From contig NZ_JAFIMU010000007.1 in assembly GCF_017302985.1 (NCBI RefSeq), positions 682,001 to 746,000 of the forward strand: a DNA stretch of 64,000 bases, given 5' to 3'. Below are positions 55,743 through 64,000 of this stretch, piece after piece. Under the pieces are notes generated by a model. That model had not been told where the DNA came from. It searched no databases and saw nothing but the letters and a program-made list of their open reading frames with translations. The position numbers and the translations under genes were made by a program. Each line of letters begins with the position of its first letter. Position 1 is the stretch's first letter. The DNA comes from Corallococcus macrosporus (lineage in GTDB: Bacteria > Myxococcota > Myxococcia > Myxococcales > Myxococcaceae).

Positions 55743-58136
55743 CTACAGCATGGCCCCGGGATCCACGTCGATGACGACCTTCACCCCGTTGGGCACATCC
55801 GGCAACGCCGCCTCCAGCCGGGCGAGCAATGGGGCGAGCGCAGAATGCGTCGGCGCCTTCAGGAGCAGCTGCCAGCGCGTCTTGCCCCGAATCCGGGCAA
55901 TGGGCGCCAGGGCCGGCCCCAAGAGGCGCACCCCCGCCGAGGCCGGCGGCATGTGCCGCCCCACCAGGTTCCCCAGGAAGCGCGCCACCCCCGCCGTCTG
56001 CTCGGGGTGCTCGCCCTCCAGCCGGACGGCCGCCATGCGCGCGAAGGGCGGATAGGCCAGCGCCTTGCGCCACTCCAGTTCCTGCTTGGAGAACCCGTCG
56101 AAGTCGTGCGCCAGCACCCGCTTCACCGGCTCCGCGTCCGGGTTGTAGGTCTGCACCAGCACCCGGCCCGGGTCCTTGCCGCGTCCCGCCCGCCCCGCCA
56201 CCTGGGTCAACAGGTGGAAGGTCCGCTCGGCGGCCCGGAAGTCCGGAATGGCCAGGGACGTGTCCGCCATCACCACGCACACCAGCGTCACGCCCGGAAA
56301 GTCGTGCCCCTTGGCCACCATCTGCGTGCCCACCAGCACGTCCAGCTCCCGCCGCGCGAAGGACGCCAGCAGCTCCGTCAGCTTCTCCGCGCTCGTCGCG
56401 GAGTCCCGGTCCAGCCGCGCCACGCGTGCGTGCGGCATCTTCTCCAGGACCTCCGCCTCCACGCGCTCCGTGCCGATGCCCAGCTTGAGCAGCGGGCCCG
56501 TGCACTCGCGGCAGGCGTTGGGCACCGGGAAGGCCACGCCGCAGTAGTGGCACACCACCCGGTTCTGCGAGCGGTGGTGCGTCATGCACACGTCGCAGTC
56601 GTGGCACTTGAGCGACAGGCCGCACACCTCGCACAGGAGGATGGTGCTGTGGCCGCGGCGGTTGAGGAACAGGATGACCTGCTGCCCCTTGGCCACCGTC
56701 TCCTCCATGGCCTGGAGCATCTGCGGGCTGAGGATGGGCGCCTCTTCCGTCACCTGGCCCTCGCGCGGACGCTCCACGCGCAGGTCCACCAGGTTGATGG
56801 TGGGCATGGGCCGGTCATCCACGCGGTTCTTCAGCTCGATGAGCTTGTAGCGGCCGGAGCGCGTGTTCTGGAGCGTCTCCAGGGACGGCGTCGCCGAGCC
56901 CAGCACCACCACCGCGCCGGCCTGCTTGCCGCGCACCACCGCCAGGTCACGCGCCTGGTAGCGCAGCTTCTCGTCCTGCTTGAAGGACGGGTCGTGCTCC
57001 TCGTCCACGACGATGAGCCCCAGGTGCTCCACCGGCGCGAACACCGCCGAGCGCACACCGACGGCGATCTTCACCGTGCCCTTGCGCAGCGCCTGCCAGT
57101 GGAACAGCCGCTCGCGGTCCTTGAGCCCCGAGTGCAGCACCGCCACGTCCCCGCCGAAGCGGCTGCGGAAGCGCCCCACCAGCTGCGGCGTCAGCGCGAT
57201 TTCCGGCACCAGCACCAGGCTGCCCAGGCCGCGCGCGAGCGTGTGCTCCACCGCGCGCAGGTAGACCTCCGTCTTGCCGCTGCCGGTGACGCCGTGCAGG
57301 AGGTACGGCTGGAAGCCGCCCGCGTCCACGGCGCCCTGGAGTTCCTTCACCGCGAGGGCCTGCTCCGGGGTGAGGCGGTCCGGGCGGTTCTGCACCAGCC
57401 CCTCGCGCACGCCGGCCTGCAGCGTCACCTCCACCCACTTCACGAACTTGCGCGTGGCCAGCTTCTTCAGCGTCTCGCGCGCGCCGGGGATGGCGTGCGT
57501 CACCTCGTCCAGCGGCGCGCGTCCGCCCACCGCCAGGAGGTACTGGAGCACGGCGGCCTGCGCCGGAGCGCGGGCCAGCTGCGGCGGCACCTCCGTGACG
57601 AGCGCCTCCACGAAGAACTGGATGTCCGGCTTCGCTTCCTTCTCATCCACCGCGGTGGAGAGGCCCGGCGGCAGCGCGCCGCGGATCACCTCGCCCAGCG
57701 GATAGCGGTAGTGCTCGGCGGTGAAGCGCAGGAGCGCGATGAGGTCCTTGGGCAGGGAGGGCGAGTCCTCCAGCACGCGCTGGATGGGCTTGAGCCGCAC
57801 GCCGCCCTCCACCGGTGCGTTCGCGGGCCCCAGGTAGAAGCCCAGCGCCATGCCCCGGCCGAAGGGCACCAGCACGCGCTGGCCCGGGGCGAGGTTGCCC
57901 GCGAGCGCCTCCGGCACCAGGTAGGTGAACTCCCCGCGCACGGGACGTCCCACGGCGACGGACGCAAGTTGGGCAGGGGTGGCGCTCACGACGGGGCGCA
58001 CTGTAGCGGCCTGTTCCCGCTGCGACAGTTCCCGTCCCACTTCCGTACGCCGCGTCCGCAGGGGAATGGCACCGCGAGAGGGAACCTCTCCGGCTCCCTG
58101 CGAAAACCCACCCAGCGCGAAGTGCTCTTGCTCCAT
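55743..58136 (-). CDS. priA: Primosomal protein N' (replication restart helicase PriA)
   Basis: Superfamily 2 helicase that reloads the replisome on stalled forks. The 797 residues show the N-terminal 3'-end-binding domain ([18 protein letters not shown]), Walker [18 protein letters not shown] in [14 protein letters not shown], and the cysteine-rich zinc region ([34 protein letters not shown]). About 50 extra N-terminal residues precede the usual start; AGAGG upstream supports the ATG used, but a GTG nearer the domain is possible. The upstream 166-bp spacer to the gst stop holds no clear signal. Confidence 0.94.
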   Translation of the reverse strand: MEQEHFALGGFSQGAGEVPSRGAIPLRTRRTEVGRELSQREQAATVRPVVSATPAQLASVAVGRPVRGEFTYLVPEALAGNLAPGQRVLVPFGRGMALGFYLGPANAPVEGGVRLKPIQRVLEDSPSLPKDLIALLRFTAEHYRYPLGEVIRGALPPGLSTAVDEKEAKPDIQFFVEALVTEVPPQLARAPAQAAVLQYLLAVGGRAPLDEVTHAIPGARETLKKLATRKFVKWVEVTLQAGVREGLVQNRPDRLTPEQALAVKELQGAVDAGGFQPYLLHGVTGSGKTEVYLRAVEHTLARGLGSLVLVPEIALTPQLVGRFRSRFGGDVAVLHSGLKDRERLFHWQALRKGTVKIAVGVRSAVFAPVEHLGLIVVDEEHDPSFKQDEKLRYQARDLAVVRGKQAGAVVVLGSATPSLETLQNTRSGRYKLIELKNRVDDRPMPTINLVDLRVERPREGQVTEEAPILSPQMLQAMEETVAKGQQVILFLNRRGHSTILLCEVCGLSLKCHDCDVCMTHHRSQNRVVCHYCGVAFPVPNACRECTGPLLKLGIGTERVEAEVLEKMPHARVARLDRDSATSAEKLTELLASFARRELDVLVGTQMVAKGHDFPGVTLVCVVMADTSLAIPDFRAAERTFHLLTQVAGRAGRGKDPGRVLVQTYNPDAEPVKRVLAHDFDGFSKQELEWRKALAYPPFARMAAVRLEGEHPEQTAGVARFLGNLVGRHMPPASAGVRLLGPALAPIARIRGKTRWQLLLKAPTHSALAPLLARLEAALPDVPNGVKVVIDVDPGAML

Positions 58137-58302
58137 GACCGACCTCTTGCCGCCTTCTCCCCCACCCCGCCCGTCCTGCACCCGGGATCCACTGTGCCCC
58201 GGGCGTCTGACATTCCCGGGCCTGGGAAGCACGAAGGGCCCCTCCCGGCCCCGGAAAACAGGGTGCGGAAGAGGCCCGGGGAGGAAGGAGGCGTGCGTGC
58301 GG

Positions 58303-58911
58303 CTACTTGCCGAAGGCCTTCTTCACGGACGGGCGGTTGCTCACGCGCTCCCACCAGGCCACCACGTGCTTGTGCGGGGTGACGAGGTCCTTCTCGCCCA
58401 CCACGAAGAGGTACTCCACGTAGGGCGCCCAGGAGACCTCCGCGAGCGTGAAGTCCTTGCCCGCAAGGAACGGCTGCTTCGCCAGCACCGCGTCGATGAC
58501 CTCCAGCGGGTGCTTCACGCCCTCGCGGCCCTTGGCGATGTTCTCCTCGTTGTTGGTGCCCCGGAAGCGCTCCATGACGACCTTCATGGCCGGGCCGGAG
58601 AAGTAGGACTGCTCCACGCCGATGAACTGCTCCATCAGCGCGTAGCCCTTGGGGTCCGCGGGCGTCAGCGACGTGCCCGGCAGGGTGCGGTCCAGGAAGC
58701 GGGCGATGGCGCGCGACTCGTACATCATGAAGCCGTCATCCAGCTCCAGCGCGGGCACCACGCCAAAGGGCTGGCGGGCCAGGTGCGCGGGCGACTTCTG
58801 CTCGCCCTTCTGCAGGTCGATGTTGATGAACTCGACCTCGCGGCCCTTCTCCGCCAGGACGGTGAGGACCTTGCGGGTACACGTGCTCATCGGGTTGCCA
58901 TAGAGCTTCAT
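58303..58911 (-). CDS. gst: Glutathione S-transferase
   Basis: A 202-residue cytosolic glutathione transferase. The thioredoxin-like N-terminal domain starts MKLYGNPMSTCTRKVLTVLAEKG, with S9/T10/C11 near the glutathione site, and has FGVVPALELDDGFMMYESRAIARFL, where the cis-proline VVPAL and the ES pair bind glutathione. The C-terminal domain is all helical (GKDFTLAEVSWAPYVEYLF). The class is probably beta or phi-like. GGAGGCG upstream supports the ATG. Confidence 0.92.
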   Translation of the reverse strand: MKLYGNPMSTCTRKVLTVLAEKGREVEFINIDLQKGEQKSPAHLARQPFGVVPALELDDGFMMYESRAIARFLDRTLPGTSLTPADPKGYALMEQFIGVEQSYFSGPAMKVVMERFRGTNNEENIAKGREGVKHPLEVIDAVLAKQPFLAGKDFTLAEVSWAPYVEYLFVVGEKDLVTPHKHVVAWWERVSNRPSVKKAFGK

Positions 58912-59014
58912 GGAAATCGCCTCCGCGCCACGAGGCCGGGGAAATCCCGGCCCTGGAACGGGCGGGACTTTCCCCGTCAGCCCCGCCCGCCGCAAGCGAT
59001 TCGAAGCGGACCCG

Positions 59015-59770
59015 CTACGGCGTGAAGAGCTTGTCCGGCACGGCCGAGCGGTTGTCCGCCTTGAGGGCGGTGAAGCGCAGCACGCGCTGGCCGGCCTTCC
59101 ACACCTCCACCGTGCGGGGCATCCAGTCCCCGGTGGCCGGCGAGGCGTAGTCCACGAAGCGCACGTCCCAGGCCGCCCCGGACGCATCCGAGTAGCGCAG
59201 GCGCGCGGGCCGGAAGGCGTCCTTGTAGACCCAGAACTGGGGCTTGCCCTCCGCGGGGTCTCCCAGGACGTAGGCCACCTCGCCGCCGAAGCGCGCGAGC
59301 GACGTGACCTTCGTGTTGACGCCCAGCCCCTGGAGGTAGGCCTCCTGGGCCAGCTTGGTGTCCTGCACGCTGCCCGCGTCCTGCGCGAGGATGGCGCACA
59401 CCTGCGTCACCAGCACGGAGATGGCCGGCACCTCCTTGCCCTCCACGCGCTTCTTGCCGGAGGCCTGCACGGTGGCGGCCTTGAGGCTGCTGTCCGGCGA
59501 GCTCGCGTCGAAGCGGCAGCGGCCTGGAATCTTCACGGACAGCACGCCGTCACCCTGGAGCTCCGGGCGGTCCGTGGGGACGTTGAGGGCGGCTCCGGCT
59601 TCCGCCACGCCCGAGGAGGAGAAGATGACGGAGCCTTCCACGCGGAAGGCCGCCAAGCGCTTCTCCTCGCGCGCGGTGGCCATGCGCCGGAGGATGGAGC
59701 CACCGGGCAGCACGTAGGCCCCGGCGGCGAGAGAGACGAGGACGGCGGATACGGCGATGAGACGCTTCAC
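59015..59770 (-). CDS. Exported protein with LolA/LolB-like fold, coupled to galU
   Basis: A 251-residue protein with an N-terminal hydrophobic signal or anchor (MKRLIAVSAVLVSLAAGAYVL). Stretches such as FRVEGSVIFSSSG, GVLSVKIPGRCRFDA, FWVYKDAFRPARLRYSD and WMPRTVEVWKAGQRVLRFT have the order seen in LolA/LolB-like half-barrel proteins, though no family can be fixed. Its GTG start overlaps the galU stop (GTGA), so it is translated with galU. Confidence 0.78.
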   Translation of the reverse strand: MKRLIAVSAVLVSLAAGAYVLPGGSILRRMATAREEKRLAAFRVEGSVIFSSSGVAEAGAALNVPTDRPELQGDGVLSVKIPGRCRFDASSPDSSLKAATVQASGKKRVEGKEVPAISVLVTQVCAILAQDAGSVQDTKLAQEAYLQGLGVNTKVTSLARFGGEVAYVLGDPAEGKPQFWVYKDAFRPARLRYSDASGAAWDVRFVDYASPATGDWMPRTVEVWKAGQRVLRFTALKADNRSAVPDKLFTP

Positions 59771-60672
59771 GGCTTCTCCGTCTTGACGACCTCGCGCAGG
59801 TACTCCAGGAGTCCTCCGCGCAGGTCGGGGCGCTTGAGCGCATAGGCGATGTTCGCCTTGAGGTAACCCACCTTGTCACCGGCGTCGTAGCGCTGGCCTT
59901 GGAACTTGTAGCCCAGCAGACCTTCGGTCTTCTGGAGCGTGGCCAGGCCGTCCGTGAGCTGGATTTCGCCGCCCACGCCGGTGGTCTGCTTCTCCAGGAT
60001 GGGGAAGATGGACGGGGGCAGCACGTAGCGGCCAATCACCGCCAGGTTCGACGGTGCGGTGCCCTTCCTGGGCTTCTCCACCACGTTGTCGATCTGGATG
60101 ACGCCGTTGCCCAGGTCCTTGCCGGCGGCGATGCCGTACAGGTGCGTCTCGCTCTCCGGGACCTCCATCAGCGCGATGACGGCCTTCTGGTGCTGCGCGT
60201 AGATGCGCGCCAACTGCCCGATGCCGGGATCCTCCGGCGAGTCGATCATGTCGTCGCCCAGGAGGACGCCGAAGGGCTCGTCGCCGATGACGCTCCTGGC
60301 GCACAGCACGGCGTGGCCCAGGCCGAGCGGCTCCTTCTGGCGCACGCTGATGATGCGCACGAGGTTCGCGATGGCGCGCATGCGGTCCGCGTCCGCCGTC
60401 TTGCCGCGCGCGCGCATGGTGGTCTCCAGCTCGAACGCGATGTCGAAGTGGTCCTCGATGGCGCCCTTGCCGCGGCCGTTGATGACGACCACGTCCTCCA
60501 TGCCCGCGGCCACGGCCTCCTCGACGATGTACTGGAGGGTGGGCGTGTCGACGATGGGCAGCATCTCCTTGGGCACCGCCTTGGTGGCCGGGAGGAACCG
60601 GGTGCCCAGGCCGGCCGCCGGGATGACGCACTTGCGGATGGGCTTCGCTGCCTTCGTGTCGGTGGAGGACAT
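59767..60672 (-). CDS. galU: UTP-glucose-1-phosphate uridylyltransferase
   Basis: Makes UDP-glucose for envelope polysaccharides. The 301-residue protein has IPAAGLGTRFLPATKAVPKEMLPI (nucleotide binding), VEEAVAAGMEDVVVINGRGK and EIQLTDGLATL, all typical of GalU. There is no Shine-Dalgarno sequence; TAGATT lies 9 bases before the ATG. It forms a coupled pair with the LolA-like gene downstream and is divergent from an outer-membrane protein gene. Confidence 0.96.
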   Translation of the reverse strand: MSSTDTKAAKPIRKCVIPAAGLGTRFLPATKAVPKEMLPIVDTPTLQYIVEEAVAAGMEDVVVINGRGKGAIEDHFDIAFELETTMRARGKTADADRMRAIANLVRIISVRQKEPLGLGHAVLCARSVIGDEPFGVLLGDDMIDSPEDPGIGQLARIYAQHQKAVIALMEVPESETHLYGIAAGKDLGNGVIQIDNVVEKPRKGTAPSNLAVIGRYVLPPSIFPILEKQTTGVGGEIQLTDGLATLQKTEGLLGYKFQGQRYDAGDKVGYLKANIAYALKRPDLRGGLLEYLREVVKTEKP

Positions 60673-60675
60673 GGG

Positions 60676-60728
60676 CCGGGGAATCTATTGGTGGCCCAGA
60701 ACCCCAGCAAGCCGGATAGATTCCCCGG
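60676..60728. promoter_or_regulatory. 13-bp inverted repeat forming two symmetric start regions
   Basis: CCGGGGAATCTAT (60676-60688) and ATAGATTCCCCGG (60716-60728) are a perfect inverted repeat with a 27-bp centre. Each arm carries TAGATT, as a -10-like element, 9-10 bases before the start codon of galU (minus) or the barrel protein (plus). Confidence 0.5.
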
Positions 60729-60732
60729 CGCC

Positions 60733-61602
60733 ATGCCGCTCCGTGCCATCGCCGCCGCTCTCTGCCTGACGCTGTCCGCGGTCCCCCTCGCCGCCCTGGG
60801 CGCCACCACCGAGCGCGCCGAGGAGCTGCGCGACGTCGCGAGCGCCCGGTCCCTGGGCATGGGCAACGCGTTCCGGGCCACGGGCCTGGGGGCGGATGCA
60901 CTCCTGGGCAATCCCGCGGCGATGGCGCTGTTCCCGGCCTACCGCATCGAGGGCACGGGCGCGTACGACCCTCGCAACAAGGAAGGCTACCTGGGCATCA
61001 GCCTGGCGGACTCCAGCAGCGGCCGGCTGGCGCTGGGCGTGGACTACCACTGGCTGTCCTTGGGGCGCGGCGGGGCCCGGACGAAGTCGAACCTGAGCAC
61101 GCTGGGCGCGGCGCTGCCGCTGAGCCAGTCGCTGATCATCGGCCTGTCGGGGCACTACCTGCGGCTGAATGGCCAGCAGCGCTTCGCCAACTCCATCACG
61201 CTGGACGCGGGCCTGCTCGTGCGGCTGAGCGAGCAGCTGACGGTGGGCGTGTCGGGGCACAACCTCATCGACACGGACAACGTGGAGCTGACGCGCTACT
61301 TCACCGCGCACACGGCCTACGTGGGGCCGGCGCTGGTGGTGGCGTTCGACGTGCGTGCGGACTTCGAGACGCGCGACTCGACGGTGCTCACGTACAACAC
61401 CGGCGCGGAGTACACGCTGGACCAGACGATTCCGCTGCGCGCGGGCTACACGTACGACGGCTTCCAGCGGCTGTCGCGCCTGTCGGTGGGCACGGGCTAC
61501 CTGTCGCCCGGCGGCGGCGGCGTGGACCTGGCGTACCAGCATGACCTGGGCGGGCTGAACGGGCGCATGCTGTCGCTCACGCTGCGGATCCTCGCGAACT
61601 GA
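60733..61602 (+). CDS. Outer-membrane beta-barrel protein (PorV/PorQ-like)
   Basis: A 289-residue protein with a signal peptide (residues 1-25, ending ALGA) and then alternating hydrophobic/polar strands of 8-12 residues with turns rich in Gly, Asn and Asp. SARSLGMGNAFRATGLGADALLGNPAAMAL is the conserved start of the PorV/PorQ and UPF0164-like barrel group. The C-terminus LSLTLRILAN is barrel-like but not strictly aromatic. It may be a channel or secretion accessory; substrate unknown. The ATG has no Shine-Dalgarno sequence. Confidence 0.82.
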   Translation: MPLRAIAAALCLTLSAVPLAALGATTERAEELRDVASARSLGMGNAFRATGLGADALLGNPAAMALFPAYRIEGTGAYDPRNKEGYLGISLADSSSGRLALGVDYHWLSLGRGGARTKSNLSTLGAALPLSQSLIIGLSGHYLRLNGQQRFANSITLDAGLLVRLSEQLTVGVSGHNLIDTDNVELTRYFTAHTAYVGPALVVAFDVRADFETRDSTVLTYNTGAEYTLDQTIPLRAGYTYDGFQRLSRLSVGTGYLSPGGGGVDLAYQHDLGGLNGRMLSLTLRILAN

Positions 61603-61606
61603 GGCG

Positions 61607-64000
61607 TCAGCGCGCGGGGCGGCCCGCTTCGGCGGCGTCGCGCAGGGCCAGGTAGCGCTCGGAGGCGGCGAAGCGGACCAGTTCCTCCAGCTCCGAGTCG
61701 TGGGGGCGGCGGGCGCGCAGGACGGTGAGCGCGGCCCCGGGGCCTCCGCATGCGACGAGCCCCGCGCGGTTGGCGGAGTCGCGCGCGGCGGCGACCAGCA
61801 GGCTCGCGTCGAAGTCGCGGGTGCCGGGCTCCATCAGCAGGGCGGCGCGCTCCAGGGCCTTGGGGGACAGGGACTCGCGCACCACGCGGGCGTCGTCGCC
61901 GGCGTCCTTGGGGTTCTTGAGGACGGAGGACAGGAGCGCGAGCGCGCGCAGCAGGTGGTCCTTGCGCAGGGCGCGCAGGGCCAGCAGGTCCGGTGACAGC
62001 GAGAACAGCGCGCGGCCGGCGTGGAAGCGCAGCTCGGCGTTCGTGGGGGGCTGCTGCACGAGGAGCCGGCCCACGACGAGGCGCGGGGCGGTGGTGTGCA
62101 GCGGGGTGATGTTGGCGGTGTCGTCGTCGCCCGCGACGAGCTCCGGCAGCGGCACGCCGAGGAGGCGCGCGGCGCCGTTGAGCGCGTCGAGGACGGCGGC
62201 GGCGCCCGGGCCGGAGGAGGCGCGCAGGGGCTCCGAGGTGCTGGCGATGCGCGCGGGCGACGGGAACAGCCGGCACAGCGCGATGCCTACGCACGCGAGC
62301 AGCTCACCGGACGGGGTGCGCAGGCCAGGGTGGCGCAGGCCGGCGCGCTCCTGGTTGGAGAGGGGGCCGCGCTGGACTCGGGGGGCGGGGACGTCGCGGC
62401 CTTCGAGGGCGTCCGCGAGCTCGCGCATGAGCGCGGCGCGGGTGACGTCGCCGCGCTGGTCGAAGTGGTCCACGAGGCCGCGATAGGGCTTCGGGTCGAG
62501 CGGCCGCTCGCGCACGAGCTTGAAGACGATGGGCTCCGCGGAGGTGGCGTCGGCGGGGGGCGCGGCGTCCGGGACGGCGGCGGGCGTCTCGCGGGTCTCG
62601 GTGGAGCCGACGGTGGGGCGGCCGCTGGCCGGCGGACGCGTGGGGGCCGGGCCTGCGAAGGTGCCCTCGGGACGGCCGGCGCGGTGGATGCGGCGCACGG
62701 GGTCCATGCGGCCCGGAGGTGCTTCCCACGCGATGACGCTCGTGGCCTCCACGGGCCCGTCGCCGAGTTCCTGTGCGTCCTCGTCTTCGTCCTCGGACGG
62801 AATCTGGCTGAGGAGCGGGATGTCGGGCGGGGCTTCGGGAGCGCCGCGGCCCTTCGACGGAGGGGCGACGGGACGCGAGGCTCCGGCCATGGCGCGGGGA
62901 GCGGGGGCTGGGGGCTCAACGCCACTGGCGGACAGCGGGGCGCGGGGCGGCGCGGGCGGTTCCACGCCGCTGGCGGACAGCGGGAGCCGGGGCGCGTGGC
63001 CGGCGCGCGGGACGCGTTCTGAGCGCGAGGGAGCTTCGCGGATCTGCGTGCCCGCGTTCTTGGGGGCACGGGCGGCCGGAGAGGCGTTGTCCTCGGAGGG
63101 AGCGGCCTTGCGCGACACGGCGGCTTCGAGGTCCGCGTCCTGGGGGAGCGGTGCGCCGAAGGCCGTGGTGCTTTCGCGAGGCGGGGTGCGCTGCTTGCGG
63201 TCGGAGGTGCCGTCGTCTGGCGTGGGTGCCGGTTCGCTCGCGGCACCGCGAGCGGGCTTCATGGCCCGCGCCATGCCGCTGGGAGCAGGGGCGGATTCCG
63301 CGAGCGAGGCAGGGCTTTCCGTGGGCGCCTTCGTGGACGCGGAGCGACGGGAGGGTTCTGCTTCCGGCGACGTGCTTGCGATTGACGGGTGACGGCCCGA
63401 GGGTGCCTTGGGCTGGCGGGCGGCGTCCGTGTTCGGCGCCGTGGAGCCTACGGGCGCATGACGGCCCGAGGGTGCCTTGGGCTGGCGGATGGCATCCGCG
63501 TTCGGTGTCGCAGTGCTTGAGGAAGCGTGCTGTTCGACTGGTCCCTTGGGTTGCCGTGAGGCTTCCGCGCTCGATGCGGGAGCACCTGCGGCGGCGTGAC
63601 GGCCGGATGGAGCCTTGGGCTGCCGGGGTGCTTCCGTGGAAGACGATGCGCTGCCCACCGGTGAATGACTTCCCGATGGTGCCTTCGGCTGCCGAGGTGA
63701 TTCCGTGGACGACGGTGCAGCGCCCACGTGACGGCCGGATGGGGCCTTCGGCTGGGCCCCTTCGGATGACGCCTTGGCCTTCCGGGCCGCTCCGTCCTTG
63801 GCTCGGGATGAACGCTTGCCCGGTGCATCTTCGGCCGCAGCCTCCTCCGCATCGAGCAGCGAGGGGACGTCCGTGTTGGACGTGACCTCGTCCGCGAAGT
63901 CCTTGCGCTTCGACGGCACGAGCACTGACGGCGGAGCCACGAGCACCGACGGTGGCGGCACCCCGACGTTCTGCGGCGGCGCCGTACGCGCGGGCTCGGG
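61607..64000 (-). CDS. Repeat-rich protein, 3' part (continues beyond the window)
   Basis: The frame is open to the last base, so the start lies outside. The visible ~797 residues begin with a proline-rich PPPSVLV/PPSVLVPS repeat, then six imperfect 21-23-residue repeats centred on RQPKAPSGRH, then low-complexity basic/acidic stretches with a repeated PLSASGVEPPAP (two copies). The last ~320 residues are a helical, probably globular domain (LDPKPYRGLVDHFDQRGDVTRAALMREL, AELRFHAGRALFSLSPDLLALRALRKDHLL) like C-terminal parts of large myxobacterial TPR-type proteins. No catalytic motif is seen. It is convergent with the barrel gene, 4 bp apart. Confidence 0.7.
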   Translation of the reverse strand, partial: PEPARTAPPQNVGVPPPSVLVAPPSVLVPSKRKDFADEVTSNTDVPSLLDAEEAAAEDAPGKRSSRAKDGAARKAKASSEGAQPKAPSGRHVGAAPSSTESPRQPKAPSGSHSPVGSASSSTEAPRQPKAPSGRHAAAGAPASSAEASRQPKGPVEQHASSSTATPNADAIRQPKAPSGRHAPVGSTAPNTDAARQPKAPSGRHPSIASTSPEAEPSRRSASTKAPTESPASLAESAPAPSGMARAMKPARGAASEPAPTPDDGTSDRKQRTPPRESTTAFGAPLPQDADLEAAVSRKAAPSEDNASPAARAPKNAGTQIREAPSRSERVPRAGHAPRLPLSASGVEPPAPPRAPLSASGVEPPAPAPRAMAGASRPVAPPSKGRGAPEAPPDIPLLSQIPSEDEDEDAQELGDGPVEATSVIAWEAPPGRMDPVRRIHRAGRPEGTFAGPAPTRPPASGRPTVGSTETRETPAAVPDAAPPADATSAEPIVFKLVRERPLDPKPYRGLVDHFDQRGDVTRAALMRELADALEGRDVPAPRVQRGPLSNQERAGLRHPGLRTPSGELLACVGIALCRLFPSPARIASTSEPLRASSGPGAAAVLDALNGAARLLGVPLPELVAGDDDTANITPLHTTAPRLVVGRLLVQQPPTNAELRFHAGRALFSLSPDLLALRALRKDHLLRALALLSSVLKNPKDAGDDARVVRESLSPKALERAALLMEPGTRDFDASLLVAAARDSANRAGLVACGGPGAALTVLRARRPHDSELEELVRFAASERYLALRDAAEAGRPAR
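63347..63754 (-). repeat. Six tandem 63-69-bp coding repeats (RQPKAPSGRH units)
   Basis: Six units, five of 23 residues and one of 21, share QPKAPSGRH or a variant (one is QPKGPVEQH) followed by a Ser/Thr/Ala-rich part. The conserved basic core contrasts with a free-running linker, suggesting repeated binding or modification sites. Confidence 0.75.

Overview
The window is high-GC DNA (roughly 70% by eye). It combines ordinary bacterial housekeeping genes with myxobacterial trademarks: a Ser/Thr kinase fused to a PilZ domain, a very large receiver/coiled-coil protein, an Oar-like TonB-dependent receptor next to its own TonB/ExbB/ExbD genes, many secreted lipoproteins and a lysine/alanine-rich tail on Obg. 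It is most likely a chromosomal segment of a member of the Myxococcaceae (Myxococcus/Corallococcus type). This placement is inference from gene content; no rRNA or tRNA gene is present to confirm it. I saw no insertion sequence, phage, CRISPR array or integron.

Layout. 1-8 kb: secreted protein, rimO, then a minus-strand run rplU-rpmA-obgE-trmH-lolA-lipoprotein. 8-14 kb: small lipoprotein, PilZ kinase, a 2-oxoglutarate/Fe(II)-type oxygenase, a propeller-like protein and a nitrilase-family amidohydrolase. 13.8-17.4 kb: minus-strand zinc-ribbon gene followed by gatC-gatA-gatB. 17.6-25.4 kb: ftsK, a small monooxygenase, an RlmL-type rRNA methyltransferase, plsY and several small unknown genes. 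25.5-27.1 kb: a B12-binding radical SAM gene with a low-GC patch. 27.2-33.9 kb: a TonB-linked outer-membrane system, with oar-like receptor plus lipoprotein on the minus strand, divergent from tonB-exbB-exbD-exbD. 34-42 kb: comM/yifB, type II NADH dehydrogenase, recA, cinA and pssA. 42.7-49.5 kb: an alpha/beta hydrolase, a beta-helix lipoprotein, HU, an M23 peptidase, threonine aldolase, endonuclease III and peptide deformylase. 49.5-58.1 kb: a 2064-residue pseudo-receiver/coiled-coil/J-like protein, then priA. 58.3-64 kb: glutathione transferase, a LolA-fold-like protein, galU, an outer-membrane barrel protein and the 3' part of a repeat-rich protein that runs off the window.

The genes most clearly working together are the amidotransferase subunits GatCAB (Gln-tRNA/Asn-tRNA formation), the ribosomal L21/L27/Obg group (50S assembly), and the receptor-lipoprotein/TonB-ExbB-ExbD-ExbD group (energised traffic across the outer membrane). 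DNA-processing genes are unusually frequent (ftsK, comM, recA, cinA, nth, priA, hup) but do not form one operon.

The most interesting signals are the giant pseudo-receiver protein with its 42-bp and 24-bp tandem repeats, the self-contained Oar/TonB locus with a near-identical 69-bp segment in the two exbD genes, a recurring -10-like hexamer 6-10 nt before start codons that lack a Shine-Dalgarno sequence (probable leaderless genes), a symmetric 13-bp inverted repeat between galU and its divergent neighbour, and an operator-like cluster upstream of HU.
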